The position numbers were made by a program, and so were the translations under genes. Below the pieces are notes generated by a model. It ran no database searches. It was given only the letters and a program-made list of their open reading frames with translations, and was not told where the DNA came from. A DNA stretch of 5,369 bases from Candidatus Eisenbergiella stercorigallinarum (GTDB taxonomy: Bacteria; Bacillota; Clostridia; Lachnospirales; Lachnospiraceae): the NCBI GenBank assembly GCA_019120525.1, contig DWUW01000294.1, positions 1 through 5,369 on the forward strand, given 5' to 3'. Shown in pieces: positions 1 to 5,217 of this stretch (the first letter of the stretch is position 1; every line of letters starts with the position of its first letter).

Positions 1-1130
1 CGGAGAACAACCTGTTCGTGGTGGGGGACGATGATCAGTCCATCTATGCCTTCCGCGGCGCGAGGCCGGAGCTGATGCTGGGCTTTCAAAAGGACTACCC
101 GCAGGCCAGGCGGGTGGAGCTTTCCGTCAACTACCGGAGCACCCCGGAGATCCTGGCCTGCGCCGGAAAGCTGATCTGCGTGAACAAAAACCGGTTTGAA
201 AAAAAGAGCAGGGCGGCTTCCGGCCATGGAGAGGCGGTCCGTTTCCTCGGTTTTCCCGACAGGGAAGCCCAGAATGAAAGGATCGCGAGAGAGCTTCTGG
301 AAGCGGGAGCGGAACGGGGAAAAGCCGCCGTCATCTTCCGGACGAACCGCGACGCGGCACAGCTTGCAGAGCTTCTGACCAGAAAGGGCGTGCCCTTCTG
401 GATGAGAGAAAAGCTGAAAAGCCCATACCGCAGCCAGACGGCGCTGGACCTGCGCGCCTATCTTGCCTTTGTCTTTGCGGGACAGAAACGGTCGGATTTT
501 TTCCGGATCATGAACCGGCCGAAACGCTATATTTCCAGGTCCGCGGTGGATACGGAACGGGTGGATCTGGACCGGCTGAAGGCCTTTTACCGGGATAAGC
601 CCTATATGAAGGAAATCCTGAGAAAGCTGGAGCTGGATCTGGCCCGCCTGAAGCGGATGGATCCCTACGCCGCCGTCAACTACATCCGCAGGGGAGTGGG
701 ATACGACGAATACCTGCGGCAGTCCGCCCTGGAGGGAGGCGGCAAATGGCAGGAGCTTCGTCAGGAAGCGGACTGGTTCCAGAAACAGGCAAAGGAGTTC
801 GCCTCGCAGGAGGAGCTGGAGGAACACATCCTTTTCTTTGAAAAGGAGCTGGAAAAGGCCGCGGCGAAAAAAACGGGAGAGGACTGCGCGAGCCTTCTGA
901 CCATGCACGCTTCCAAAGGGCTGGAATACGACGCCGTCTATCTGCCGGACTGCAACGAGGGGACGATCCCTCATAAGAAAAGCATGAAGGGAGAACAGGT
1001 GGAAGAGGAGAGAAGAATGTTTTATGTGGCCATGACACGGGCGAGAAAGCGCCTGACCCTGATGTGGGTGGAGGGAACGAAAGAGGAACCGGGATTCCTC
1101 TCCCGGTTCCTCAGTGACATTGGCCTGTAA
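1..1130 (+). CDS. UvrD/PcrA-type ATP-dependent DNA helicase, C-terminal part (5' end outside window)
   Basis: This is a superfamily 1A 3'-5' DNA helicase, a cytoplasmic ATP-driven translocase used in repair or replication. The frame is open from base 3 and gives about 375 visible residues up to TAA at 1128-1130. Residue numbers here count from GTG at 18, which is an internal valine and not a start. Motifs in family order are: motif III, VGDDDQSIYAFRGA (2-15); motif IV, VELSVNYRST (33-42); motif V, LLTMHASKGLEYDAVYLP (293-310); motif VI, EERRMFYVAMTRARKRL (330-346), with the conserved arginines. The Walker A lysine and the DExx box must lie upstream of the window. The protein ends about 25 residues after motif VI, so it lacks the long C-terminal tail of PcrA and UvrD (from memory about 720 aa). 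It is therefore more likely one of the shorter UvrD-like clostridial helicases than PcrA itself, and no gene symbol is given. It converges on the DUF1292 gene. Confidence 0.94.
   Translation, partial: ENNLFVVGDDDQSIYAFRGARPELMLGFQKDYPQARRVELSVNYRSTPEILACAGKLICVNKNRFEKKSRAASGHGEAVRFLGFPDREAQNERIARELLEAGAERGKAAVIFRTNRDAAQLAELLTRKGVPFWMREKLKSPYRSQTALDLRAYLAFVFAGQKRSDFFRIMNRPKRYISRSAVDTERVDLDRLKAFYRDKPYMKEILRKLELDLARLKRMDPYAAVNYIRRGVGYDEYLRQSALEGGGKWQELRQEADWFQKQAKEFASQEELEEHILFFEKELEKAAAKKTGEDCASLLTMHASKGLEYDAVYLPDCNEGTIPHKKSMKGEQVEEERRMFYVAMTRARKRLTLMWVEGTKEEPGFLSRFLSDIGL
1083..1112 (-). terminator. 12-bp inverted repeat inside the helicase 3' end; candidate terminator for the DUF1292 transcript
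   Basis: GAGGAACCGGGA (1083-1094) and TCCCGGTTCCTC (1101-1112) are perfect reverse complements around a 6-base loop (TTCCTC). On the minus strand the stem is followed by TTTCGTTCC, a modest T-rich stretch, about 108 bases beyond the DUF1292 stop at 1221. On the plus strand there is no T-run after it, and helicase codons continue. The hairpin is seen directly. Its role as an intrinsic terminator of the minus-strand transcript is inferred, because the T-tract is interrupted. Confidence 0.4.
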
Positions 1131-1149
1131 CAGGCGACGGACGCGCGGC

Positions 1150-1201
1150 CCGAAAGCGCCTTCCGGACAGCTTCGGATTTCAGGCCCGGATTTCCTCCGG
1201 G
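1150..1201. other. Two small hairpins in the convergent intergenic gap
   Basis: The gap between the helicase stop and the DUF1292 stop (1131-1220) holds two short stems. CCGAAAGC (1150-1157) pairs with GCTTCGG (1170-1176) with one bulged A. CCCGGA (1185-1190) pairs with TCCGGG (1196-1201) around TTTCC. Neither is followed by a real T-run on either strand, so they are at best weak terminators or 3'-end stabilisers for the converging messages. Confidence 0.3.
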
Positions 1202-1220
1202 ATGACGGGCTTTCCGGAGA

Positions 1221-1559
1221 TCATTCTTCCTCCGGCCCGATCAGCTCGTCAAACTCACAGTTGTCCAGATATTCGTCAAATGCGTCCGCCACGATCTCAT
1301 ATTCCGCGTCGTCTTCGATGTAGCGGAGCTCCGGCTCCTCGTTCGGATCGGCCTCGTTCTCCGAATAGCCGTAAAACCACACCTCTCCGTCTTCATTGTT
1401 CCCATCCTCGTCGAGCGGGAGGAGTACGATGTAGTTTTTCCCTTCCACCTCAAGGATCGTGATGACGGCGCAGTTGACTGTGGCGCCGTCTTCCAGCTCG
1501 AGCTCCACGCTCATTTCTTCTTCCGGCTCGCCTGACGGCTTCCTGTAATCGCTGCTCAT
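1221..1559 (-). CDS. DUF1292 (YrzB-type) small acidic protein, 112 aa
   Basis: This is a small cytoplasmic protein of the DUF1292 family, which is widespread in Firmicutes and has no established biochemical role. The family pattern is visible. An N-terminal strand region (VELELEDGATVNCAVITILE, 18-37) is followed by KNYIVLLPLDEDGNNEDGEV (41-60), WFYGYSE (61-67) and an acidic C-terminal helix region (EPELRYIEDDAEYEIVADAFDEYLD, 75-99). Aspartate and glutamate dominate the sequence. The start at 1559 is chosen because GGAG lies 6 bases upstream of that ATG. The in-frame ATG at 1571 overlaps this ribosome site. The farther one at 1679 would place the -10 and -35 boxes inside the coding region. The gene has its own promoter (1623-1651), diverges from the HTH gene at 1783 and converges on the helicase. 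From memory, many relatives sit near ruvX/alaS; here the gene stands alone. Confidence 0.88.
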   Translation of the reverse strand: MSSDYRKPSGEPEEEMSVELELEDGATVNCAVITILEVEGKNYIVLLPLDEDGNNEDGEVWFYGYSENEADPNEEPELRYIEDDAEYEIVADAFDEYLDNCEFDELIGPEEE

Positions 1560-1622
1560 AAGATTCTCCATTCTGTAAAATAAAGTGACCGGATCCTCCG
1601 ACGGGGTTCCTGTCCTGCCGAC

Positions 1623-1651
1623 AGTATACCACAAAGAAACGTTTTTGGCGA
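1623..1651 (-). promoter_or_regulatory. Promoter of the DUF1292 gene (extended -10)
   Basis: Read on the minus strand, the -10 is TATACT (plus bases 1623-1628). It is preceded by TGG, making an extended -10 (TGGTATACT). A -35-like TCGCCA (1646-1651, 4 of 6 to TTGACA) lies 17 bases upstream. This predicts a leader of roughly 55-60 bases before the ATG at 1559. It is the best-matching sigma-A type promoter on this strand of the 223-base divergent gap 1560-1782. Confidence 0.72.
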
Positions 1652-1721
1652 TCATTATTGAGACATTTGCAGAATCCATCGGTTTTCCGGCCTGAACAGT
1701 ATTTTCAGTACAAAAAAACGG

Positions 1722-1750
1722 TGGATTCCTGTTTAAGTGAACGTTAAAAT
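1722..1750 (+). promoter_or_regulatory. Probable promoter of the 470-aa HTH regulator
   Basis: TAAAAT (1745-1750, 5 of 6 to TATAAT) is a good -10. The hexamer 17 bases upstream (1722-1727, TGGATT) is a poor -35. An A7 tract at 1712-1718 just upstream could act as an UP-like element. The weak -35 suggests a promoter needing an activator or tight control. The predicted leader is only about 25-30 bases. Confidence 0.5.
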
Positions 1751-1755
1751 ACGTT
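1740..1755 (+). promoter_or_regulatory. Candidate operator: inverted repeat framing the -10 box
   Basis: AACGT (1740-1744) and ACGTT (1751-1755) are an inverted repeat whose 6-base spacer is exactly the -10 hexamer TAAAAT. A dimeric HTH protein binding here would block RNA polymerase. The gene that follows encodes an HTH protein, so autoregulation is plausible. The arms are only 5 bases, so chance remains possible. Confidence 0.35.
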
Positions 1756-1782
1756 TAGAACAAAAGAGGAGGAAGATACAGA

Positions 1783-3195
1783 ATGAGTGACTTTTCAGAA
1801 AGGCTGACACAGGAGGTCAGGAATACAAATAAGCCGCTGCGCTATCTGGCGGAGGCGAGCGGCCTTACGCTGGACTATATTTCAAAGATGAGCCATGGAA
1901 AACGGCTGCCCCAGGAGGAAGAGAAGCTGAAGAGACTGATCGAGGCAATGGAGTGCATGCCGCAGACGGGAGAGCTGCTGCTGCGCCTCTACCGGCAGGA
2001 AAAGATGGGGAAAACGCGCTGGGGCTGTATGCAGGAGCTGATCCGTATCATAGAGCAGGATTCGCCGGGCCGTATGGAAGAAAGAAGGAGCTTTTCGGAA
2101 GGGACGGCGGAGGATACCACGGTCAGGGGACGGGCGGAGGTCTTTCTCCTCCTGCAGAAAATGCTCGCGGATAACGCCGGAAAAAGCCTCTGTATCTGGA
2201 CGGCGTCGGCAGACGGGGAGACCATGGAAAGACTGATGCAGATGCTCTGCGGGATGGCCTGCGGGACGATCCGGCATCTGTTTCCCCTCTGGCAGAACCG
2301 GAGGGAAGAGGATACGCTGGAAAATCTGAGAAGGCTTCGGATGATCCGGCCGGCCGTTCTGTACAAGGGTTACTATCCTTCCTTTTATTATCTGGAAAAC
2401 GCAGGAGAGGCCTCCGGCGGCCTTTTTCCCAACTGGTTCCTTGCGGAGGATATGGCGCTTGGCACGAATGAAGCCATGGACTGCGGGATCGTCCTTAAGG
2501 ATCAAAGCCAGACGGAGACGCTGCGGACAGAATTTTCCGGAAGGATCCGGACGGCAAAGCCCCTTGTGAGCCGTTCTGATATCGCGGAATATCTGGATAA
2601 GGTAAACCGGATGATGAACGCCGGCTATGTGACCCGGAACTATTATATCGAGCAGTCCCCCTGTCTTTTGCACCTGATCCCTCTGAACGTGCTGAAGGAG
2701 CACATCCTTCTGGAGGGGGACGGCAGGGAGACGCTGATGCAGTCGATCCAGATGCGCACGGCGCATATGCAGCAGGAGGAAATGGTGCATATTTTTTCCA
2801 TGGAGGGACTGCGCTGTCTGATGGAGGAGGGGAGGATAACCGGGTATCCGGACGCGCTTTACAGCCCTTTGGACAGCTCCATGCGGATCTGGCTGCTGAA
2901 AAGGTATTACCAGTATATGCAGAGCACGCCCCACTCCTGTATCTGTGTCCGCAGCGACTGTATCAGGCTGCCCAGGCATATGTCGATCGTTTCCAGCTCG
3001 AACGTGGACAACGGGATCGCTTTCTGGAACAGCACGCAGGATGACATTACCTTTTACCAGGTGATGGAAGCGGGGATTTCCCAGAAGCTGTACGAATTCT
3101 GCCGGTTCCTGGAGGAAGGGAACCTGACCTGCTCCTTTGAGGAGACGCTTGGGCTGATCCGGGACATGATCCGGAAATACGGAGGGACGCTGTGA
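1783..3195 (+). CDS. Large XRE-like HTH regulator with a ~400-aa domain of unknown function (470 aa)
   Basis: This is probably a cytoplasmic DNA-binding regulator. ATG at 1783 follows AGGAGG (1767-1772) by 10 bases. Residues about 7-57 form an HTH of lambda-repressor fold, with the core LRYLAEASGLTLDYISKM at 19-36 followed by SHGKRLP. Then comes a helical linker (61-92) with ELLLRLYRQEKMG. Residues about 110-470 form a large globular region with no signal peptide or membrane helix. Its features include KGYYPSFYYLENAG (195-208), LFPNWFL (214-220), DCGIVLKD (233-240) and a late CxCx4C cluster (C386, C388, C393). I count 13 cysteines in total, which is rather many. I recall similar HTH-plus-long-C-terminus proteins as an expanded, uncharacterised set in Lachnospiraceae. 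The C-terminal part may sense a ligand, but no enzymatic motif is visible. It lies 115 bases upstream of the three-gene membrane operon in the same direction, with no convincing terminator between. It could regulate that operon and itself. Confidence 0.87.
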   Translation: MSDFSERLTQEVRNTNKPLRYLAEASGLTLDYISKMSHGKRLPQEEEKLKRLIEAMECMPQTGELLLRLYRQEKMGKTRWGCMQELIRIIEQDSPGRMEERRSFSEGTAEDTTVRGRAEVFLLLQKMLADNAGKSLCIWTASADGETMERLMQMLCGMACGTIRHLFPLWQNRREEDTLENLRRLRMIRPAVLYKGYYPSFYYLENAGEASGGLFPNWFLAEDMALGTNEAMDCGIVLKDQSQTETLRTEFSGRIRTAKPLVSRSDIAEYLDKVNRMMNAGYVTRNYYIEQSPCLLHLIPLNVLKEHILLEGDGRETLMQSIQMRTAHMQQEEMVHIFSMEGLRCLMEEGRITGYPDALYSPLDSSMRIWLLKRYYQYMQSTPHSCICVRSDCIRLPRHMSIVSSSNVDNGIAFWNSTQDDITFYQVMEAGISQKLYEFCRFLEEGNLTCSFEETLGLIRDMIRKYGGTL

Positions 3196-3226
3196 CGCTT
3201 TTTTCTGTCTAATTTTCGCGCCTATT

Positions 3227-3255
3227 CCGGAAAAAAAGGATTCCTGTGATAAAAT
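3227..3255 (+). promoter_or_regulatory. Promoter of the three-gene membrane-protein operon (extended -10)
   Basis: TAAAAT (3250-3255) is preceded by TGA (3247-3249), giving the extended -10 TGATAAAAT. No good -35 exists: CCGGAA at 3227-3232 is the hexamer at 17-base spacing. This is normal for extended -10 promoters. The -10 call is supported by bases 3241-3260, which match bases 5119-5138 (the promoter before the last gene) at 17 of 20 positions, with the -10 boxes in register. The expected start near 3262 leaves a leader of roughly 50 bases. Confidence 0.65.
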
Positions 3256-3294
3256 ATTCCCGCTGGCCATAGAACAGGCCGTATACAAAAGAGG
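3231..3294 (+). repeat. Promoter-region word set, copy 2 (upstream of the membrane-protein operon)
   Basis: The same ordered words as at 1712-1769 occur here: A7 (3231-3237), GGATTCCTGT (3238-3247), TAAAAT (3250-3255), TAGAACA (3270-3276) and ACAAAAGAGG (3285-3294). The 10-base words are exact. Relative to copy 1, the gap between GGATTCCTGT and the -10 differs by 10 bases, close to one helical turn. Confidence 0.5.
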
Positions 3295-3310
3295 GGAGAG
3301 GACTGGCGCG

Positions 3311-4192
3311 ATGAACGATACGGGAAGAATTGCCGTTTCCATTACTCCTGACGGCAGGACGATGGAGCGGTCAGAGGTTGTGGAGTATCTGAAGATCCTG
3401 TCACAGCACATCCTGGCCAAAGCGAAGCTGGAAAACGAACTGGATAACCTGCATGCGGAGCTTGCGGAGGCGACGAAGGAGGAGCCGGGAAAGCAGGTCC
3501 TTCCTCCGGAGCCGGACCCGCCGCTGAAGGAATCCTATCCGCTGTTCACGCTGATCGCCGTGCCGTTTTTCATGATTGCCATGATGTTTGCGGATTTTTC
3601 CCCGGCGGAAAAGCTAGGGATCCTGGCGATCGGTTCCGGGGCGTTCGCTTTCAGCCTGATCCGGCACAGGAACGAAAACAGAAAAGCGCGGAAGGACTGG
3701 GAGGAGCGAAGGGCCGCATGGGAGAAGGAAACGGAGCGCATCCGGAACCTGAACAGCGTGGTGAGCGTGCAGGATCCGCCGGAGGTGGCAGGACTGAAGG
3801 AGCGTCTTGGCGGGACGGAGGATGCTTATGAAAAGATCTGCGATTCCCTTGCGGAACAGGAAAACAGGAATATCCTGGCCCCGCAGTACAGAAAGGACAT
3901 GATTCCCTGCATCCTTTACAGCTTCTTCCTGAACGGAAGGGCGAACACGCTGGCGGAAGCGATCAACCTGTTTCATGAGGAGATGTACCGTCAGAACCAG
4001 GAACAGAATCAACTGCAGTTCCAGCAGGAGATGAGAATGCACCAGGACGCCCTGATGCTCCAGCAGAACCTGAACGCCGCAAGGCTCTCTCAGCAGATCG
4101 AAGACGCCAAAAATGAGATCGAACTGCAGAGCCTCATGGATTCCCTGTATACGGTGGATATGATAAATCTTCTGATGAAGAGTATGCGGTAA
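3311..4192 (+). CDS. Membrane protein with two transmembrane helices and long coiled coils, unknown function (293 aa)
   Basis: I do not recognise a named family. ATG at 3311 follows an AGAGGA/AGGGGAG ribosome site (3292-3302) with 8-base spacing. The N-terminal domain (1-60) is soluble, with a predicted amphipathic helix, then a proline-rich stretch (64-71). Two membrane helices form a hairpin: LFTLIAVPFFMIAMMFADF (78-96) and KLGILAIGSGAFAFSLI (101-117). Basic residues right after the second (RHRNENRKARK, 118-128) suggest that both ends face the cytoplasm. Charged coiled-coil segments follow (about 124-147 and 163-186). A short segment, YRKDMIPCILYSFFLNGRANTLAEAINLF (193-221), has the look of a 'GRA-TL-EAINL' element that I recall in other Firmicutes membrane proteins of unknown role. 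The tail is a glutamine-rich helix (228-262). It is the first gene of an operon, with the next gene 23 bases downstream. The coiled coils suggest self-assembly or a scaffold role; this is inference. Confidence 0.87.
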   Translation: MNDTGRIAVSITPDGRTMERSEVVEYLKILSQHILAKAKLENELDNLHAELAEATKEEPGKQVLPPEPDPPLKESYPLFTLIAVPFFMIAMMFADFSPAEKLGILAIGSGAFAFSLIRHRNENRKARKDWEERRAAWEKETERIRNLNSVVSVQDPPEVAGLKERLGGTEDAYEKICDSLAEQENRNILAPQYRKDMIPCILYSFFLNGRANTLAEAINLFHEEMYRQNQEQNQLQFQQEMRMHQDALMLQQNLNAARLSQQIEDAKNEIELQSLMDSLYTVDMINLLMKSMR

Positions 4193-4215
4193 AAAAAGAA
4201 CGGGAGGAGAAAAAA

Positions 4216-4653
4216 ATGTCAGCCTATCTCAGCGTAACTGTACATAACGCGTTTGGACCGGGAGTATCTTCAACGGCAACGGGACTGAAAAACATGTTTG
4301 AAACGAAATATTATGTCTATCTGTACATCGACCAGGAGGAGCCGGTAAAGCTGCGCGCCGAGCGCCAGCCCCACAGGATTGCCGTCGAACCGGGTGCCCA
4401 TACGGTGATCATCACCAGAAAGCCCCTGGGAAAGACGAGCCTGACTGATGTGGTAAATACTGTGACCGGCGGAGTGATCGGAGGCGCGGTCCTAGGCGGT
4501 GTGGGAGCAGCCCTTGGAGCCCATCTGGGAGAAAAGGCAGTGAAGGAAGACGGCCTGAAAAACGCGAACGTGCTGGAATTCCATGAAGGAGAGGTCATTG
4601 CCTGCGAGGTAAAGGCGGACTTCCGGGGAATGCCGAAGGTTCAGTGGAAATAG
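4216..4653 (+). CDS. Small protein with beta-rich N-terminus and glycine zipper, unknown function (145 aa)
   Basis: ATG at 4216 follows GGGAGGAGA (4202-4210) by 5 bases. No classical signal peptide is present. Residues 1-70 look beta-rich. They include VYLYIDQEEPVKL (34-46) and the RIAVEPGAHTVIIT turn (54-67), which resembles PEGA-like or surface-display beta folds ('value-PG-H-V'). A glycine zipper follows (GGVIGGAVLGGVGAALGAHLG, about 85-105), a pattern that usually inserts into or oligomerises in membranes. The C-terminal part returns to strands (VLEFHEGEVIACEVKADF, 119-136). The protein is probably a membrane-associated partner of the two-helix protein upstream. Its stop codon overlaps the ribosome site of the next gene. 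The PEGA comparison rests on pattern only; the zipper is seen directly. Confidence 0.86.
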   Translation: MSAYLSVTVHNAFGPGVSSTATGLKNMFETKYYVYLYIDQEEPVKLRAERQPHRIAVEPGAHTVIITRKPLGKTSLTDVVNTVTGGVIGGAVLGGVGAALGAHLGEKAVKEDGLKNANVLEFHEGEVIACEVKADFRGMPKVQWK

Positions 4654-4668
4654 GAAGGGCCTGTTTAC

Positions 4669-4989
4669 GTGAAAAAGCAAAAGGAAATACTGGAAAGGCT
4701 GGATCAGCTCCTTCTGGACCGTGGATGGTCCGAATATCGTCTGGCGAAGGAGTGCGGGCTCTCGGAGTCTACCATTGCGAACATTTACCGGAGAAACAGC
4801 GTACCGTCCATTGCGACCCTGGAGGCGATCTGCAGGGGCTTTGGAATTTCCATGGCCCAGTTTTTCTCGGAAAATGAGATGGTGGAGCTGACCCCGCAGA
4901 CAAAGGAGCTGTTTGAGCGCTGGATCTCACTTACCCCGGAACAGAAAAAAGCGGTGCTTGATATTATGAGGCTTCTCGGAAGCCGGTGA
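4669..4989 (+). CDS. Small XRE-family HTH transcriptional regulator (106 aa, GTG start)
   Basis: This is a cytoplasmic DNA-binding protein of the Cro/C1 (XRE) type. GTG at 4669 is chosen because AGGAAGGG (4652-4659) lies 9 bases upstream, and it is the first start codon giving the complete domain. The ribosome site overlaps the TAG stop of the previous gene (4651-4653), which suggests translational coupling. The HTH covers about residues 8-64. Its core is EYRLAKECGLSESTIANIYR (22-41), followed by the family-typical NSVPSIATLEAICRGFGISMAQFF (43-66). A C-terminal helix (74-105, containing LFERWISLTPEQKKAVLDIMRLL) may mediate dimer formation. From memory this size and pattern is very common in Lachnospiraceae. 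As last gene of the operon it may control the operon promoter at 3250; that is inference. It is unlike the HTH at 1783 apart from the general fold. Confidence 0.92.
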   Translation: MKKQKEILERLDQLLLDRGWSEYRLAKECGLSESTIANIYRRNSVPSIATLEAICRGFGISMAQFFSENEMVELTPQTKELFERWISLTPEQKKAVLDIMRLLGSR

Positions 4990-5007
4990 CAGACACAGAT
5001 CAGACGG

Positions 5008-5059
5008 AACCGCCGTACGGATATGATATGCGAAATATCATTCCGCGCGGCGGTTTTTT
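5008..5059 (+). terminator. Strong intrinsic terminator of the three-gene operon
   Basis: AACCGCCG (5008-5015) pairs with CGGCGGTT (5048-5055). A second inner stem is formed by CGGA (5018-5021) with TCCG (5042-5045) and ATGATAT (5023-5029) with ATATCAT (5035-5041), with one bulged T (5022) and loop GCGAA. The T-run TTTTTT (5054-5059) follows directly. It lies 19 bases after the HTH stop. No T-run follows it on the minus strand, so it acts on plus-strand transcripts only. Confidence 0.93.
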
Positions 5060-5124
5060 ATGGAAGATATCCTGCAATATCCCCGGGAACAACGCAATTT
5101 TGTCTGGCGGCGTATTCTTTCCTA

Positions 5125-5133
5125 TGATATAAT
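5125..5133 (+). promoter_or_regulatory. Promoter of the debranching-enzyme gene (extended -10)
   Basis: TGATATAAT (5125-5133) is a perfect TATAAT box with the TGn extension. No strong -35 is visible; CTGGCG at 5104-5109 (3 of 6) is the best at 18-base spacing. The surrounding 20 bases (5119-5138) closely match the promoter at 3241-3260. The predicted start near 5140 leaves a leader of about 105 bases. Confidence 0.8.
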
Positions 5134-5165
5134 ATTTCTGTCTTTATGTACCGTCTGAATGAAAA

Positions 5166-5217
5166 AGACGCCTTCGGCGATTTGACAGGGGCGCCCCGTA
5201 CGGAACGGGGCGTCTGT
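5166..5217 (+). other. Structured 5' leader with competing hairpins before the debranching-enzyme gene
   Basis: The main stem pairs CGCCCCGT (5192-5199) with ACGGGGCG (5205-5212) around loop ACGGA. It can be extended by ACAG (5185-5188) with CTGT (5214-5217) across a small bulge. A small hairpin CGCC-TTC-GGCG lies at 5169-5179. Alternatively AGACGCC (5166-5172) is a perfect complement of GGCGTCT (5209-5215), which would break both other stems. No T-run follows, and the ribosome site AGGAG (5231-5235) is not visibly paired. It does not match any riboswitch class I know. Confidence 0.45.

Larger units (their letters stand above)
1712..1769 (+). repeat. Promoter-region word set, copy 1 (upstream of the 470-aa regulator)
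   Basis: This segment contains, in order, A7 (1712-1718), GGATTCCTGT (1723-1732), TAAAAT (1745-1750), TAGAACA (1756-1762) and ACAAAAGAGG (1760-1769, running into the ribosome site). The same five words occur in the same order at 3231-3294 before the membrane-protein operon. The two copies cannot be aligned without gaps: GGATTCCTGT ends 12 bases before TAAAAT here and 2 bases before it in copy 2. The match is seen directly; descent by duplication or shared regulation is inferred. Confidence 0.5.

Noticed and set aside
1560..1679. Longer start for the DUF1292 protein (ATG at 1679 or 1571)
   Set aside because: The 1679 start would put the promoter boxes inside the coding region, and the 1571 ATG overlaps the ribosome site used by the ATG at 1559.
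3199..3204. T6 run just after the stop of the 470-aa gene, as a terminator
   Set aside because: The preceding GACGC...GACGC is a direct repeat, not an inverted one, and no stem can be drawn in front of the T-run.
1882..3420. A 512-codon open frame on the minus strand opposite the HTH regulator gene
   Set aside because: Its translation is rich in H, P, Q and R with no domain pattern, as expected for the mirror of a GC-biased coding strand. The plus-strand gene has a clear ribosome site and an HTH domain.
3614..4042. A 142-codon minus-strand open frame opposite the membrane protein
   Set aside because: It mirrors the plus-strand gene, lacks a recognisable domain and lies wholly inside a well-supported coding region.
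4644..4877. A 77-codon plus-strand frame overlapping the small HTH gene
   Set aside because: It overlaps the well-supported HTH gene in another frame, has no domain pattern and has no suitable ribosome site.
5188..5197. GGGGCGCCCC palindrome as a protein-binding operator
   Set aside because: It lies downstream of the predicted transcription start, and its bases are better explained as part of the larger leader hairpin at 5185-5217.
5192..5212. Mini-ykkC (guanidine-II) riboswitch suggested by the ACGG in the loop
   Set aside because: That class has two hairpins with ACGR loops; only one is present, and the gene downstream is not of the expected kind.
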